A stretch of DNA of 46,026 bases from an uncultured Bacteroidales bacterium (GTDB taxonomy: Bacteria > Bacteroidota > Bacteroidia > Bacteroidales > UBA932). This document shows, in pieces, positions 32,092 through 40,339 of the stretch; within the stretch, counting starts at the first letter, position 1, and each line of letters opens with the position of its first letter. A program made the translations under genes and the position numbers. The notes below the pieces were generated by a model, which searched no databases, had not been told where the DNA came from, and saw only the letters and a list, made by a program, of their open reading frames with translations. The DNA lies in the NCBI GenBank assembly GCA_944323775.1, contig CALUTT010000008.1, forward strand, positions 1 through 46,026, given 5' to 3'.

Positions 32092-32862
32092 ATGACAAGG
32101 ATCTTCAAAGCCACTATACTGTCTGCCTTTGCGGCGGTGACGATCGCCGCGACGCAGTCCTGCAATGCGAAAGTAGAGCAATACAGGATAGAAGTCGTCG
32201 CGCAGTTCCCGCATGACACCGGGTCCTATACGCAGGGCCTTTTCTTCTATGACGGCACTTTGTATGAGACTACCGGGCAGTACGGGGAGTCTTCGATCCG
32301 TACCGTGGACCTTGAGAGCGGGAAGGCTCTGCGCAAGCTGGATTTTGCGGAAAAGTACTTCGCCGAGGGGTCGGCAGTACTGGACGGCAAACTTTATGTC
32401 CTCACGTGGACAAACAGGGTGGCCTATGTGTATGATGCCTCGACGCTTGAATATGTCAAGGCTTATTCATATCCGAGACAGGGCTGGGGCCTGACCTCTG
32501 ACGGAAAGGTCCTGTATGCTTCCGACGGGAGTTCCAGGATATTCGTGCTGGATTCGTCGCTCAACCTTGTCCGTTCGATCGATGTCAGGATGGACGGAAG
32601 GCCCGTGCGGTATCTCAACGAACTTGAGTGGATCGACGGCAGGATATGGGCCAATGTCTATACTACGGACATGATCGTGATCATAGACCCCGAGGACGGC
32701 ACCGTCGAAGCGACTCTCGACTGCTCCGGATTGCTTCCTGAGAAACTGCGCACTCCCCGTACCGATGTGCTGAACGGCATCGCTTATGATCCGCAGAACG
32801 GCAAGATCTACCTTACAGGCAAGTACTGGCCCAGACTCTATGAGATAAAGCCTGTCCGCTGA
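32092..32862 (+). CDS. Glutaminyl-peptide cyclotransferase (plant/bacterial type)
   Basis: 256 residues with an export signal; TQSC at 21-24 could be a lipobox (Cys24). The five-bladed beta-propeller of the glutamine cyclotransferase family is visible in YTQGLFFYDGTLYETTGQYG, EGSAVLDGKLYVLTW, YASDGSSRIFVLD, LNELEWIDGRIWANVY and DVLNGIAYDPQNGKIYLTGK. It converts N-terminal glutamine to pyroglutamate. In Bacteroidota this caps secreted lipoproteins and outer-membrane proteins whose new N-terminus is Gln, and it acts in the periplasm. Single gene, convergent with the TolC-type gene at a 2-nt gap. Confidence 0.93.
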   Translation: MTRIFKATILSAFAAVTIAATQSCNAKVEQYRIEVVAQFPHDTGSYTQGLFFYDGTLYETTGQYGESSIRTVDLESGKALRKLDFAEKYFAEGSAVLDGKLYVLTWTNRVAYVYDASTLEYVKAYSYPRQGWGLTSDGKVLYASDGSSRIFVLDSSLNLVRSIDVRMDGRPVRYLNELEWIDGRIWANVYTTDMIVIIDPEDGTVEATLDCSGLLPEKLRTPRTDVLNGIAYDPQNGKIYLTGKYWPRLYEIKPVR

Positions 32863-32864
32863 CG

Positions 32865-34298
32865 TTACTGCATCTGCTGCATCTGCTGGCCGGCCGTAGG
32901 GTGCTGGTATGCCCGGATGGCATTGCGGTACGCTATGACAGCGTCAACATGTTCGGTCGCCGCCTGTCTGTATGAGGCTTCCGCTGTCAGCAGGTCGCTG
33001 ACGGCGATGAGTCCCGCAGCGTAGTTCTGCCTTGCGACATCGAAAAGCCTTGTCGCTATCCCGAGGGATTCTTCCGAGTTGAGCATCGCATCGTACTTCG
33101 ATTCCATGTCAAGCCACAGCGATGCCACCATGAGTGTCAGCTGCCTCTGCAGGTAGTCGCGCTGTTCCTCTGCCTTGTCGACCTGGGTCTGGAGTCTCTG
33201 AAGCTTTTTCGAGGTCTTTCCCCAGTCGGATATCGGAATGCTGACAGTGGCTACTGCCAGGGCGTCGGAACGTCCCTTCCCGAGGAAGTCTGAATAGCCA
33301 GCCGCAACTCCTACCGCTACCTGGGGCAGGGCCTCTCCCAGAGCCATTTTCTTCTGGAGTCTGTTTGCATCGACCTGGAGGTCCAGCAACTGTGATTCAA
33401 CCAGCGATGATACGACCTCCTGCTCGTCCTTTCGGTAATGTTCGGGACTCAGGAGCGTGTCTTCGGAAAAGGCGAGAGTAATGTCGTCCAGATAGGGCTT
33501 CTCGCTGCTCGAAAGAGTCTTGAGGACTGAATACTGGACCCCGATGGAATTCAGCAGGTTCATCTTGATCAGTCTTATGCCGCTCTCTACCTGCTTGAGC
33601 TGGGACCTTGTCTCCGAACGTCTCAGGCTGAGCTGGAGTGCGTCTGTCTCTGCAATCAGTCCGGCAGCCACTGCCTCGTCGGCGCTTTCTCCGAGCTCGT
33701 CAAGTATTTCGATGACCCTCTCCAGCGTGGTTTTCTTGTCGGCGAGTGATGCGGCCTGCCACCAGGTCTGCTCAATGCTGCTGACGGTCTGGAGCCGGCT
33801 CATCTCGCCGGTGAGCTCCGCCGCCCTGACACCGAGCTGTGCAAGACGGTTGCCGTTGACTATCCTGCCTCCGGCATACAGCGGCTGCATGGCGACGATG
33901 CCTACCATGTAGCCTTTCTGCATGGCGGTATATCTGAACGGAATGCCGAGTTCACCGCCAAGTCCGGCCAGAATGTTGTCAAGGTTGTTCCCGAGATCGT
34001 TGTTCCCGACGATGTCCTTCACCCCGAGGTCTATCAGGGGGTTCAGTGAGTAGAACCCGAATCCCGTTGCGCTTACGCGTGGAAAGTATTCCGCCAGGGC
34101 CTCGTCTTTCTGAAGTTCTGCCGCCCTGATGTCCAGCCTGGCACCGCGGATGTCGGCATTGTTCTCTTCTGCGAGGCGGACACAGTCCTCGAGTGTGAGT
34201 GTAAGGCCGGAGGAGACTCCGCTCCCGTCTCCGGCCCAAGTGGCGGCACAGCTGCCGATCAGCATGGCGGCTGTCAGTGTCAGTATCTTATTCAGCAT
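32865..34298 (-). CDS. TolC-family outer-membrane efflux protein
   Basis: 477 residues with a signal peptide (LIGSC near residues 13-17 could be a lipobox, otherwise cleavage after TWA). Two repeats of long helices carry the OEP pattern, e.g. LEDCVRLAEENNADIRGARL at the start and ALAVATVSIPISDWGK in the second half. Forms the trimeric channel of a tripartite efflux pump. The gene overlaps the RND pump gene by 11 nt and is the last gene in its operon. The C-terminus ends in a Gln/Met repeat (QQMQQMQ). Confidence 0.92.
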   Translation of the reverse strand: MLNKILTLTAAMLIGSCAATWAGDGSGVSSGLTLTLEDCVRLAEENNADIRGARLDIRAAELQKDEALAEYFPRVSATGFGFYSLNPLIDLGVKDIVGNNDLGNNLDNILAGLGGELGIPFRYTAMQKGYMVGIVAMQPLYAGGRIVNGNRLAQLGVRAAELTGEMSRLQTVSSIEQTWWQAASLADKKTTLERVIEILDELGESADEAVAAGLIAETDALQLSLRRSETRSQLKQVESGIRLIKMNLLNSIGVQYSVLKTLSSSEKPYLDDITLAFSEDTLLSPEHYRKDEQEVVSSLVESQLLDLQVDANRLQKKMALGEALPQVAVGVAAGYSDFLGKGRSDALAVATVSIPISDWGKTSKKLQRLQTQVDKAEEQRDYLQRQLTLMVASLWLDMESKYDAMLNSEESLGIATRLFDVARQNYAAGLIAVSDLLTAEASYRQAATEHVDAVIAYRNAIRAYQHPTAGQQMQQMQ

Positions 34299-37200
34299 GG
34301 CGTCTTCTGAAAATCAGCCAGTATGAAACGGGCATAATCAATGTAATTAGGACAACGGACAGCAGTGTCCCGAAGCATATTACGACTCCCATCGGCATCC
34401 ACATGGTATCTCCGCTGAGTATCATGGGGAGCACGCCGAGGGCTGTCGTGCACGAAGTCAGGAAAATAGGACGCATCCTGCGCTTTCCTGCCTCCTGAGC
34501 GGCCTCCTTGAGGGGGATGTTCTTGTCGAAACGCAGTTCTTCGGCATATTCGAAGAGGATAATTCCATTCCTGACGATGATGCCGACAAGGCTTATGAGT
34601 CCGAGCACTGCGGTCATTGAGAAATCAAGCTTGAAGATCCACAGTCCGAAGAATGCCCCGAAAAGGCACAGGCAGCTCAGGACTATGGTCAGCACGGCCA
34701 GCGAGACTTTCTTGAAGTGGAACAGCAGGAAGAAGAACAGCACGGCCACTGCGGCGAAGAAAGCCATCACGATTTCTGGGATGATAGCCCTGTTCGTGCT
34801 GCTCAGTCCGCCGGATGTCACGGTAATGCCTTCAGGGATGTCAAGGTTCGTCTTGATGTACTGCTCGATCTGCTTCGAGATGACGGGCTGGCTTGCGCCT
34901 ATCCTGGTGTCAGCCCCCACGGAGATGCATGTCTCCCCGTTCTGGCGGCACAGACTCTCAGGCAGCCACTCTGGCTCCATCGACGATACCTGGCGCAGGG
35001 GCACCATGGTCCCCGGCATTGATGTGGGGACAAGTGTGTTCATGATTTCGTCATAGTCGCTGTCCGGCCCGATAATGGTTCCGTACAGGTTCACGGGAAT
35101 CTCAGAATTCCCCTCGCGGACCGTCATCAGCGGTACACCGGCCATGGACCCGGCGAGAGATATGTTCATCATGCTCCTGTTCACCCCAAGTCTCGATGCC
35201 TGCTCCCCGTCGAGGTCTATGCGTATTGCCGAAGTGAGGAAGTCGGCATCGCTGTGAACCCACTTGAGTCCGTCCAGCGTCAGCATGTATGACTCCACGG
35301 CACCGGCAATCTCCCTGACTTTGTCATAGTCGTTGCCGCTGATCTTGAATTCGACAGGCGTGGACGTGCCCTGGTAGTCCATCTGCTTGAAGTGGATGAA
35401 GGCCTCCGGAAACAGGTGTTCGTATGAGGATTCGTACTCCTTGAGTACTTCTTCTGTGGCCTTGTTGGACTTTGTGTTCACTATCAGCTGGGCAACGTTC
35501 GGGCCCGGCAGGACAGGGGCGTACGTCGCATGGAAGCGCGGTGTCCCCGTTCCAACGAACTCAGTGACTGAAAGCACGCGCGGATCCTTGCGCAGCAGGG
35601 TTGAAAGCGAGTCGGCGACCTTTCTTGTGCGGTCGAGTCCGCATGAAGGGTCAAGGTATACCTCGACGGCGAAAATCGGCCGCGGTGCCATAGGCATCAT
35701 CTGGATGTTGCTCTGGGAGAACATCACCAGTCCGAGTACGACGGTGCCGACAGCGACGCCTATCGTGCCCCAGGGGTGCCTGAAGCACTTTGACTGAAGG
35801 TATTCGTATCCCTTCTGCATTCCCTTGAAAAGCTTTGCCTGGATCCGTGTGATGAAGTTCTCGTCATTGCCGCTGGATTTTCCGATGAACCTTACCTCGA
35901 GCGAAGGCACTGCGAGAACGGCATAGGCGAGAGATGTCATCAGCGAGAACGCGATTACCCAAGGGAAAGTCCCTACGAACTCGCCAAGGTATCCGGTAAT
36001 AAGCTTTTTCGCGGGGAAAAACATCAGCGAGATCGCAGACGTAGCCATCAGCATGGGCATGAAAAGTTCCTGTGCACTTGCGCAGGCTGCCTGCATCCGG
36101 TCCATTCCCTTGCCGATCTTGTCCATGTAGCCGTCCATCGTGATCACGGAATCGTCCACGATCATTCCCAGTACCACTATGAGCGCGGCAAGGGATACGG
36201 TATTGAGCGGAATTCCTGTCAGGAACATTATGGCGAGCGCGATAGCCGTGCAGACCGGAACCGCTGAACTGGCGATCAGGGCTGACTTGAGCGGGAACAG
36301 CAGCAGCATGACTGCGATTACCACGAGCATCGATATCACAAGGTCTCTGAGGAAAGACCATACAGAGCTCGCGACGACCTTGGGCTGGTCGGTAATCTTG
36401 CAGAGCGTGACACTGTCCGGCAGCCCGGCTGTGAATTCGGAAATCACCTTGTCGACTTCAGCGCCGAAACTGACTATGTCGTTGTCGGGACGCATCTCGA
36501 TAGAGAATATCACGGCAGGAACCCCGTTGTATTCAGCAAGTGATGACGGGGCCGCCTGTCGCCTTTCGACTGTGGCGATGTCGCGTAGCCTGAGGACTTC
36601 GTTCCCGTCGGGCGAGATGTATACTATCTTGTTGTAAAGCTCTTCTTCGGTTGACACTGTTCCAGGCACATGGACCGGAGAATTGGCGTACCCGGTCTTG
36701 AAGCTGCTTCCCAGGGCCTGTATCGAGGAGGTCTGGTAGTCCAGCATCAGCGATGCCGGCGATATCTTGTATGCGGCCAGCCTGTCGGGGTCTACGGTGA
36801 CGGCGATCTCTTCCTGCTGAAGGCCTGATACTGAAACGTTAGACAGAGTCGGTATCTTCTTGAGCCTGTCGCAGAAGTCATCCGCGTAAGCCTGCAGTTC
36901 GGAATCTCCCTTGTCGTCGGAAACCATGGCCACAAGTACGCTCGTGAGTGCGCTGAAATCGTCCATGACGACAACGGCGAGCACTCCGGGGGGCAGGCTG
37001 GATTTGAACGCGTCGATGCGCAGCTTGATTTTCGACCATATTTCATCCTTCTTGCTTGAAGGCGAGAGCAGGTCGACATATATGTAGCACATGCCGTCCT
37101 TTGAAACGACCTTGGTGGTCTCACGGTTTACTTCGGAGAAGGAGAAGAGGAGTTCCTCAAGAGGCTTCCCGACCTCATCCTCAACCTGATGTACGTCCGC

Positions 37201-37398
37201 TCCAGGATAAACCGCCGCAACTAGACCCTGAGTGATCTCGAATGTGGGCAGCTCGTCCTTGTTCATCATTGCCAGGCCGACAATGCCGACGATGATGAAA
37301 GTGACGGTGACAAGCCTGAAGATGGACTTGAACCTTATGGAGCCACGGACAATTGAGGTTATCGCTCCGCGCTTCTGATTTGAATCTGTCTCGGGCAT
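34288..37398 (-). CDS. RND-family efflux pump, inner-membrane permease
   Basis: 1036 residues, full length for AcrB/HAE-type RND pumps. TM1 at about 30-47, large periplasmic loops, then a helix cluster around residues 340-500 containing VVLGMIVDDSVITMDGYMD (the acidic pair in TM4 used for proton coupling), a second periplasmic domain and six more helices ending near 1025. The sequence PTFEITQGLVAAVYPGADVHQVE fits the HAE1/AcrB-like (drug or lipid) group rather than CusA-like metal pumps. Start 3 nt after the adaptor gene; 11-nt overlap with the TolC-type gene. Confidence 0.94.
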   Translation of the reverse strand: MPETDSNQKRGAITSIVRGSIRFKSIFRLVTVTFIIVGIVGLAMMNKDELPTFEITQGLVAAVYPGADVHQVEDEVGKPLEELLFSFSEVNRETTKVVSKDGMCYIYVDLLSPSSKKDEIWSKIKLRIDAFKSSLPPGVLAVVVMDDFSALTSVLVAMVSDDKGDSELQAYADDFCDRLKKIPTLSNVSVSGLQQEEIAVTVDPDRLAAYKISPASLMLDYQTSSIQALGSSFKTGYANSPVHVPGTVSTEEELYNKIVYISPDGNEVLRLRDIATVERRQAAPSSLAEYNGVPAVIFSIEMRPDNDIVSFGAEVDKVISEFTAGLPDSVTLCKITDQPKVVASSVWSFLRDLVISMLVVIAVMLLLFPLKSALIASSAVPVCTAIALAIMFLTGIPLNTVSLAALIVVLGMIVDDSVITMDGYMDKIGKGMDRMQAACASAQELFMPMLMATSAISLMFFPAKKLITGYLGEFVGTFPWVIAFSLMTSLAYAVLAVPSLEVRFIGKSSGNDENFITRIQAKLFKGMQKGYEYLQSKCFRHPWGTIGVAVGTVVLGLVMFSQSNIQMMPMAPRPIFAVEVYLDPSCGLDRTRKVADSLSTLLRKDPRVLSVTEFVGTGTPRFHATYAPVLPGPNVAQLIVNTKSNKATEEVLKEYESSYEHLFPEAFIHFKQMDYQGTSTPVEFKISGNDYDKVREIAGAVESYMLTLDGLKWVHSDADFLTSAIRIDLDGEQASRLGVNRSMMNISLAGSMAGVPLMTVREGNSEIPVNLYGTIIGPDSDYDEIMNTLVPTSMPGTMVPLRQVSSMEPEWLPESLCRQNGETCISVGADTRIGASQPVISKQIEQYIKTNLDIPEGITVTSGGLSSTNRAIIPEIVMAFFAAVAVLFFFLLFHFKKVSLAVLTIVLSCLCLFGAFFGLWIFKLDFSMTAVLGLISLVGIIVRNGIILFEYAEELRFDKNIPLKEAAQEAGKRRMRPIFLTSCTTALGVLPMILSGDTMWMPMGVVICFGTLLSVVLITLIMPVSYWLIFRRRHAE

Positions 37399-37401
37399 GG
37401 T

Positions 37402-38448
37402 CTACTGGATTATTTCCACCTTCATGCCGGTGCTCACTTTCGCGGCTCCGTCAGTGATTATCTTTTCCGAGCCGGACAGTCCGGAACTTACCACGACTCC
37501 GTCGGCGGCGAAGCCTCCGACGGTCACCCTGGTCTTGCAAACGGTACCGTCTTCGCCTACGCTCCACACGAACCTTCCGTCTGCGTCAGTCCTTACGGCG
37601 GCAGCGGGAATCACGATCATCTCTGCGGAAGAGGGGGAGTAGAACCTTACCTTGCCGACCATGCCGGGAAGAAGGCCTTCAAGCTGGGCAAGAGGCCTGA
37701 GTATGCAGTCGTAGTTGTGAGCCACGGCGGAAGCGACAACGCCTTTGCGCACCAGTTCCGCCTTGATGCTGACGTTCCCGAGGGCGGGGATGCTGATTTC
37801 AGCAAGAGATCCTTCCCGCATAGACGCTATTTCGGTTTCCGGGACGGGTATCACTATCTCGAGCGAGTCGGTGTCGACAAGCTGCATCAGCGGGGCAATT
37901 CCATCGACGTCTTCAGGGACCGCAACGTAGACTTTGCCGATTGTGCCGTCATAGACTGCCTTGACATCGCAGTCCTGCTTGGCCTTCCGTGCCACTGCCG
38001 CCATGGACTTTGCCTTTGTCAGGGCGGTCTCGACCTCGACTATCTTGACTGCGGGGACGCTTCCCGTCTCCTTGACGGAACTGATCCTGTCATATGCGTC
38101 CTGTGCCTGGAGCAGTGTGGCTTCGGCGGCCTGAAGAGATGATTCTACGGTTTCCGAACTCAGGCGGGCAAGTGTCTGGCCGGCCTTGACTCTGTCTCCC
38201 TCGTTGACGTCAAGTTCCACGACAGTGGCAGAGAACGGGGCGGTGAGCACGACTGACTTCGATGCTCTGACAGTCCCGACGTAGCTTTTGCCGGACGTCA
38301 CGGGGACTGAGCTGGCCTCCATGACCCTGACCTTGACTGTGCCTGACGTCGTGCGGACCTCGTTTCCGTTCCTGCAGCCGGAGACTGCGCCCGTAAAGAT
38401 CACTAGTGCGGCAACCCAGACGGCTGCGGCGGATGAATTATGTCTCAT
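37402..38448 (-). CDS. RND efflux periplasmic adaptor (membrane-fusion lipoprotein)
   Basis: 348 residues from ATG 38448, preceded by AAGGGAG at a Shine-Dalgarno distance; a start 8 codons earlier would overlap the gene before it. Lipobox VSGC places the anchor at the inner membrane. The lipoyl-like halves (APFSATVVELDVNEGDRVKAGQ and KAVYDGTIGKVYVAVPEDVDG) flank an alpha-helical hairpin (about 90-130), followed by beta-barrel and membrane-proximal domains. Connects the pump to the TolC-type channel. Its start lies 2 nt after the stop of the small lipoprotein gene. Confidence 0.93.
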   Translation of the reverse strand: MRHNSSAAAVWVAALVIFTGAVSGCRNGNEVRTTSGTVKVRVMEASSVPVTSGKSYVGTVRASKSVVLTAPFSATVVELDVNEGDRVKAGQTLARLSSETVESSLQAAEATLLQAQDAYDRISSVKETGSVPAVKIVEVETALTKAKSMAAVARKAKQDCDVKAVYDGTIGKVYVAVPEDVDGIAPLMQLVDTDSLEIVIPVPETEIASMREGSLAEISIPALGNVSIKAELVRKGVVASAVAHNYDCILRPLAQLEGLLPGMVGKVRFYSPSSAEMIVIPAAAVRTDADGRFVWSVGEDGTVCKTRVTVGGFAADGVVVSSGLSGSEKIITDGAAKVSTGMKVEIIQ

Positions 38449-38450
38449 GG

Positions 38451-38969
38451 CTAGTTCTCCCTTGCAACGCATTCAATGCTGGACCCGAGTATGCGGTACA
38501 GGTACAGAGTCCCTTCGGTCTGCCCGCCGTAGTTAAGGTCGAATATGACGACATCGTCGTATTTCTTCCCGCTTCCGCTGACTTCGAACTTGAATCCGAG
38601 CGATGTTCCGTCATGAAGAATGTTCTGGTGTCTCTCGGCGCTCTCTATGATGAGAGAGTTGTTGTCCGGCCTGGCCTCCATTTTGTTCACGCTTCCTGCC
38701 AGGGCGTTCATGGTCACAAGCATGTTGCCGCTTCCGTTGTCCATGTTCAGGATGTACATCTGCCCGCTCTCGTTGGGCAGAGTGATTGTGACGGTGTCCT
38801 GAGGCTGGTCCGGTGATGTCAGCGGACTCCTTTCGACTTCGAGCGTGCCGCTGAGCTTGTATGAGTAGTAGCCTTCGAAAAGCTTGTTCCCCGTCTTCGT
38901 GCATGATTGTACGGAGAGTGCGAGCAGTGCGGCCACTGCGGCAAAACTTAGGAAATTTCGAGTATGCAT
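38451..38969 (-). CDS. Small lipoprotein heading the RND operon, function unknown
   Basis: 172 residues from ATG 38969; the in-frame TTG at 38978 sits in an inverted repeat and is less likely. Signal peptide ends in LALSVQSC, a lipobox-like Cys. The mature part is beta-rich (VTITLPNESGQMYILNMDNG, FEVSGSGKKYDDVVIFDLNYG). I do not recognise a family, although lipocalin-like or DUF4925-like beta proteins look similar in pattern. It is tightly linked to the adaptor (2-nt gap), so it may help the pump or sense its substrate at the outer membrane. Confidence 0.78.
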   Translation of the reverse strand: MHTRNFLSFAAVAALLALSVQSCTKTGNKLFEGYYSYKLSGTLEVERSPLTSPDQPQDTVTITLPNESGQMYILNMDNGSGNMLVTMNALAGSVNKMEARPDNNSLIIESAERHQNILHDGTSLGFKFEVSGSGKKYDDVVIFDLNYGGQTEGTLYLYRILGSSIECVAREN

Positions 38970-38973
38970 GATG

Positions 38974-39033
38974 TTCAACGTTTAATCTTTGAAAACCTGT
39001 TAGGATGATGCAAAAGCTGTGCTAAACGTTGAA
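38974..39033. repeat. Inverted repeat before the RND operon (candidate operator)
   Basis: Perfect 11-nt arms TTCAACGTTTA (38974-38984) and TAAACGTTGAA (39023-39033), 38 nt apart. Each arm is itself built on the palindrome AACGTT, and the two centres are 48 bp apart. The near arm lies 5-15 nt upstream of the lipoprotein start. This looks like a pair of regulator sites, but no regulator gene is adjacent. Confidence 0.45.
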
Positions 39034-39053
39034 TCCCGCGTGGTAAAAAGTTG

Positions 39054-39386
39054 TCAGCAGCGTTCCGGGACCACGCCTATGAATTCAAGGTCGGAGTCCG
39101 AATCGTTTACAAGGCTGTGGGTATGCCCCTTGGGGCAATAGTGGACGTCTCCCTCATGTATGCCGGCAGTCTCTCCGTCATAGATTATGCTGCCGTGCCC
39201 CTTGAGTATCAGGATCGTCTCGCAGTTTGTCTCGTGTGTGTGGGGCCCGATCGAGGCTCCGGGGACGAGGAGGCCTTTGAGTATCTTGTTTGTCCCGTCA
39301 TCGAATATGCGGGCCCTGAGGGCTTTCTCTCCGCCCTTGAAATTTGGAATGATGGATTCTGGAATCCTGTCGAAATCTATAGTCAT
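39054..39386 (-). CDS. Small single-domain cupin
   Basis: 110 residues with one cupin_2 barrel. The metal-ligand set is visible: His49, His51 and Glu56 in GPHTHETNCE, and His88/His90 in GHTHSLVN. Could be an isomerase, dioxygenase-like or sensor cupin; the sequence does not decide. Last gene of the cluster, 16 nt after the ATP-grasp gene. Confidence 0.88.
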   Translation of the reverse strand: MTIDFDRIPESIIPNFKGGEKALRARIFDDGTNKILKGLLVPGASIGPHTHETNCETILILKGHGSIIYDGETAGIHEGDVHYCPKGHTHSLVNDSDSDLEFIGVVPERC

Positions 39387-39402
39387 GTCTTTGATGTGTG
39401 TT

Positions 39403-40308
39403 TCAGTATGTCTTTGCGGGGAGCCTGAGAAGATCTCCGAAACGGAGCCCCCAGCTCTCCGGACGGAAATGTTCGAATCCGCCCCCGTGGAAGAAAGTCA
39501 TCTCACCGAAACGTATGCCGTTTCCGATGAGGTAGAGGTCGACCCTCACATGAGGGATGCCGGCAGCCAGCTTCTCGGAAAGAGATATCATCTCGTCCAG
39601 GACTTCCGGCCGCGGGACCTCGGTCGAAGGGTCGCGTGGATATTCTATCTCAAGGTCGGTGAGCTCCCAGGAGGTGGTGTAGACGTTCCGCCGGTGCCTG
39701 CCGAATCTGTCGATGTCGACCTGGATGTAATGCGCCTTTCCGTCGAAACAGAAGAACTTGTAGTCATATATAGGCTCTCCTGCACCGAGCAGCTCTTCCG
39801 CGAAAACCTTGCGGGGAACGTCATGGTAGGGATATTCCCTCCATATGCGTGAGAAATCAACGGACATCTGGGCTGACAGGGCGGAGACGGCGGATGCGGT
39901 GTCAAGTGCTGCCTTGTCAGGGCAGATGACAACGTTTCCGGAGCCGTGGTTGCACTTCAGTACGAACTGGCGCGGCAGCATGCCGAAATCCACGTCTTCG
40001 GCCCTGTCCCATGCTGCGATAGTGGGGGTGACGTACTGCCTTCCGGCGACGGAGGCGACGAAATCCTTGACTGCCAGCTTGTCGACCAGTCTGCAGTAAT
40101 CCTCCCTCCGGCAGTTCAGCTTGAGCCACTGGAGTTTTTCGTTGAAAGTGCGGGGAGTCTTCAGGTTCAGCGGAGTGCCGAACTTCAGGTACCACAGACT
40201 GCGCAGGTAAAGGCGGTCGCCGAGACAGTCGCCATGCCTGAGTAGCTGTCTCAAAAGGCTGTTGCGTATCTTCCGGCTGAGTGGGCCGGCCAGTGCCACG
40301 TCTACCAT
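39403..40308 (-). CDS. TupA-like ATP-grasp protein
   Basis: 301 residues matching the ATP-grasp TupA family (a polysaccharide/teichuronopeptide-type amide ligase group found in capsule and glycan loci). Typical features are TPRTFNEKLQWLKLNCRRED (the family N-terminal signature), VDKLAVKDFVASVAG, FVLKCNHGSGNVVICPDK (nucleotide-binding lysine and glycine loop), FFCFDGKAHYIQVD and VRVDLYLIGNGIRFGEMTFF (the metal-binding acidic end of an ATP-grasp). Probably ligates an acid to an amine on a surface glycan or lipid. It lies 31 nt after the two-helix membrane protein gene. Confidence 0.86.
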   Translation of the reverse strand: MVDVALAGPLSRKIRNSLLRQLLRHGDCLGDRLYLRSLWYLKFGTPLNLKTPRTFNEKLQWLKLNCRREDYCRLVDKLAVKDFVASVAGRQYVTPTIAAWDRAEDVDFGMLPRQFVLKCNHGSGNVVICPDKAALDTASAVSALSAQMSVDFSRIWREYPYHDVPRKVFAEELLGAGEPIYDYKFFCFDGKAHYIQVDIDRFGRHRRNVYTTSWELTDLEIEYPRDPSTEVPRPEVLDEMISLSEKLAAGIPHVRVDLYLIGNGIRFGEMTFFHGGGFEHFRPESWGLRFGDLLRLPAKTY

Positions 40309-40339
40309 GGCCGCAAAATTACCTCAAAAAAACATGACG

